DNA of 64,000 nucleotides from Fibrella aestuarina BUZ 2 (GTDB lineage Bacteria > Bacteroidota > Bacteroidia > Cytophagales > Spirosomataceae): the NCBI RefSeq assembly GCF_000331105.1, contig NC_020054.1, forward strand, positions 248,001 to 312,000, written 5' to 3'. A program made the translations under genes and the position numbers. The notes beneath the pieces were generated by a model, which saw nothing but the letters and a program-made list of their open reading frames with translations, searched no databases and was not told the origin of the DNA. This document shows, piece by piece, positions 63,901-64,000 of the stretch. Positions within the stretch are counted from its first letter, which is position 1. The number at the start of each line of letters is the position of its first letter.

Positions 63901-64000
63901 CGGCACCGAGTTCAACTCGGTTTCGAGCGGGATGGTCACGTAGCGCTCCACCTCCTCGGCTGATCGGCCCGGCCATTGCGTGATCACAATGGTGTTGGTG
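60994..64000 (-). CDS. CusA/CzcA-type heavy-metal RND efflux pump (partial, 5' end off window)
   Basis: The frame is open through the right window edge; 1001 residues are seen, starting in the family's TNTIVITQWPGRSAEEVERYVTIPLETEL, so about 40-60 N-terminal residues are missing. It has the HME-RND signatures: LFLADWRTTLTVAIVIPLALLF and SIGALDFGIIIDGAVVMVEGVF in the first membrane block, and GVGFICLFGVSVLNGVILLGRFKEN in the second. The DFGIIIDGAVVMVE stretch holds the family's acidic residues for proton coupling. It should expel divalent or monovalent metal ions; the metal cannot be told from sequence. Adaptor and outer-membrane genes would be beyond the window. Confidence 0.93.
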   Translation of the reverse strand, partial: TNTIVITQWPGRSAEEVERYVTIPLETELNSVPRKTTLRSVSLFGLSVVTMIFDDGVDNFTAQTNVANRIANVDLPEGVQAEIQPPYGPTGEIYRFTLESKTKDITELKSIQDWVIERQIKSVPGIADVVSFGGKVKTIEVSLDPTLLANYGFTTLDVDDAIHQSNINVGGDVIKQGNQSLVVRGIGLLTKPEDVAGIIIDNVNGVPVRVRDVGTVRESFQPRLGIVGRNKQDDVVECIVVMRKGENPNEVIPALKEKIDELNNSILPKDVKIKTFYDRTTLNNYTMHTVGENVFLGIFLVTVILLLFLADWRTTLTVAIVIPLALLFAFVCLKARGMTANLLSIGALDFGIIIDGAVVMVEGVFVMLAHRAETMGMMQFNKRAKLSWIAGTATEVGKSIFIAKIIIITALLPIFAFQKVEGKLFSPLAWTIGFALLGALIVSLTLIPLLCSLFLKKNVRERHNPLVEGLTKGYTPALDWAIRKPKTIIGIAVGALLVSGFLFLTRVGSEFLPGLNEGSIYVRASLPYSVSLDESYAYTRKFRAVFSEFPEVRGVISQTGRPNDGTDPTGFFNNEFFVDLYPKEDWPERNNGKAVSKEELIEQMRQKLARFRGVTFGFSQPISDNVEEAVSGVKGSMAIKIIGQDLNVLDKEATQVYNVMRTINGVEDLGVFRNLGQPEFRITLDPQKLALYNVPTEMAQSVIETAIGGKTVTQYFEGERRYDVKVRYGEQFRYSPELIENLLVPTRSGAKVPLKEIATIGTQSGPAFVYRENSARFIAIKFSVRGRDLGSTIAEAQKTVAQKVKLPDGYRMRWAGEFENQTRAEKTLEMVVPISIVMIFLILLFTFGSALDATLVILNVPFALIGGFLSLWLTGINFSISAGVGFICLFGVSVLNGVILLGRFKENQHNKMNINDAVREGAISLVRPIVMTALMASLGLLPAALSTGIGSETQKPLATVMIGGLITSTILSLLILPVMYDLIYTRQHRKKQAKREEALTA

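Noticed and set aside
1..64000. Insertion sequences, prophage genes or CRISPR arrays
   Set aside because: No transposase, integrase, phage structural gene or regularly spaced repeat array was found on either strand.

Overview
The window looks like chromosomal DNA of a GC-rich Bacteroidota bacterium, most likely Cytophagales, family Spirosomataceae (Spirosoma or a close relative). The basis is gene content: long stand-alone MacB/FtsX-type permeases of about 800 residues, a PadR-permease pair with a permease prefix domain, NamZ/DUF1343, head-GIN DUF2807 and SdrD_B-like proteins, plus a Bacteroidota-type promoter (TTG, 20-bp gap, TAnnTTTG) before the tRNA. The genus is an inference. No transposase, integrase, phage gene or CRISPR array was seen.

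Layout. 1-2.7 kb: a partial prefix-domain FtsX permease, translationally coupled to a PadR regulator. 2.9-12 kb: a mixed set of a PhoD-like phosphatase lipoprotein, a secreted M28 peptidase, a NamZ-type muramidase, a small membrane protein, an OmpR-type response regulator with its histidine kinase, a MerR/TipAS regulator and an amidase_3. 12.1-18.8 kb (+ strand): a tripartite efflux set in the order TolC, RND pump, adaptor lipoprotein, with a small SH3-like secreted protein overlapping its end. 18.9-49.9 kb (- strand): twelve complete, divergent FtsX-type permeases in tandem, interrupted only by a small lipoprotein and a DUF2807 protein; no ATPase gene lies among them. 50-64 kb: an SdrD_B-like exported protein, a GNAT/FemAB-like acyltransferase, a free-methionine-R-sulfoxide reductase, an uncharacterised protein, a CCG-domain Fe-S protein and its membrane 4Fe-4S partner split by a GT-C-like glycosyltransferase, tRNA-Phe, a thiolase, a Fet4-like small membrane protein, and a CusA/CzcA-type RND pump cut by the window end.

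Most interesting result. The permeases appear to be wired together by one enhancer-dependent regulatory design. Five intergenic regions (about 2.8, 26.3, 37.5, 44.9 and 49.9 kb) carry a palindrome TGTCC-N6-GGACA (one base degenerate at 49.96 kb). In each, a sigma-54-like element (yGGyA-N6-TTG) lies downstream, just ahead of the first gene. In four of the five the palindrome centre is 62-64 bp from the promoter GG, and a second half-conserved site lies 21-22 bp further upstream; the PadR copy is at about 75 bp. This divides the permeases into five units: PadR-permease; the three-gene unit ending at 18.9 kb; the six-gene unit ending at 26.4 kb; the three-gene unit ending at 37.5 kb; and the two-gene unit ending at 47.4 kb. 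In several copies the transcription terminator of the preceding unit sits inside the enhancer-promoter interval or coincides with the enhancer. The -12 element lacks the canonical C of GC, so sigma-54 itself remains an inference. No sigma-54 activator is encoded in the window.

No gene-free stretch exceeds 300 bases. Intergenic DNA otherwise holds terminators, three long perfect inverted repeats and G-rich intercistronic spacers.
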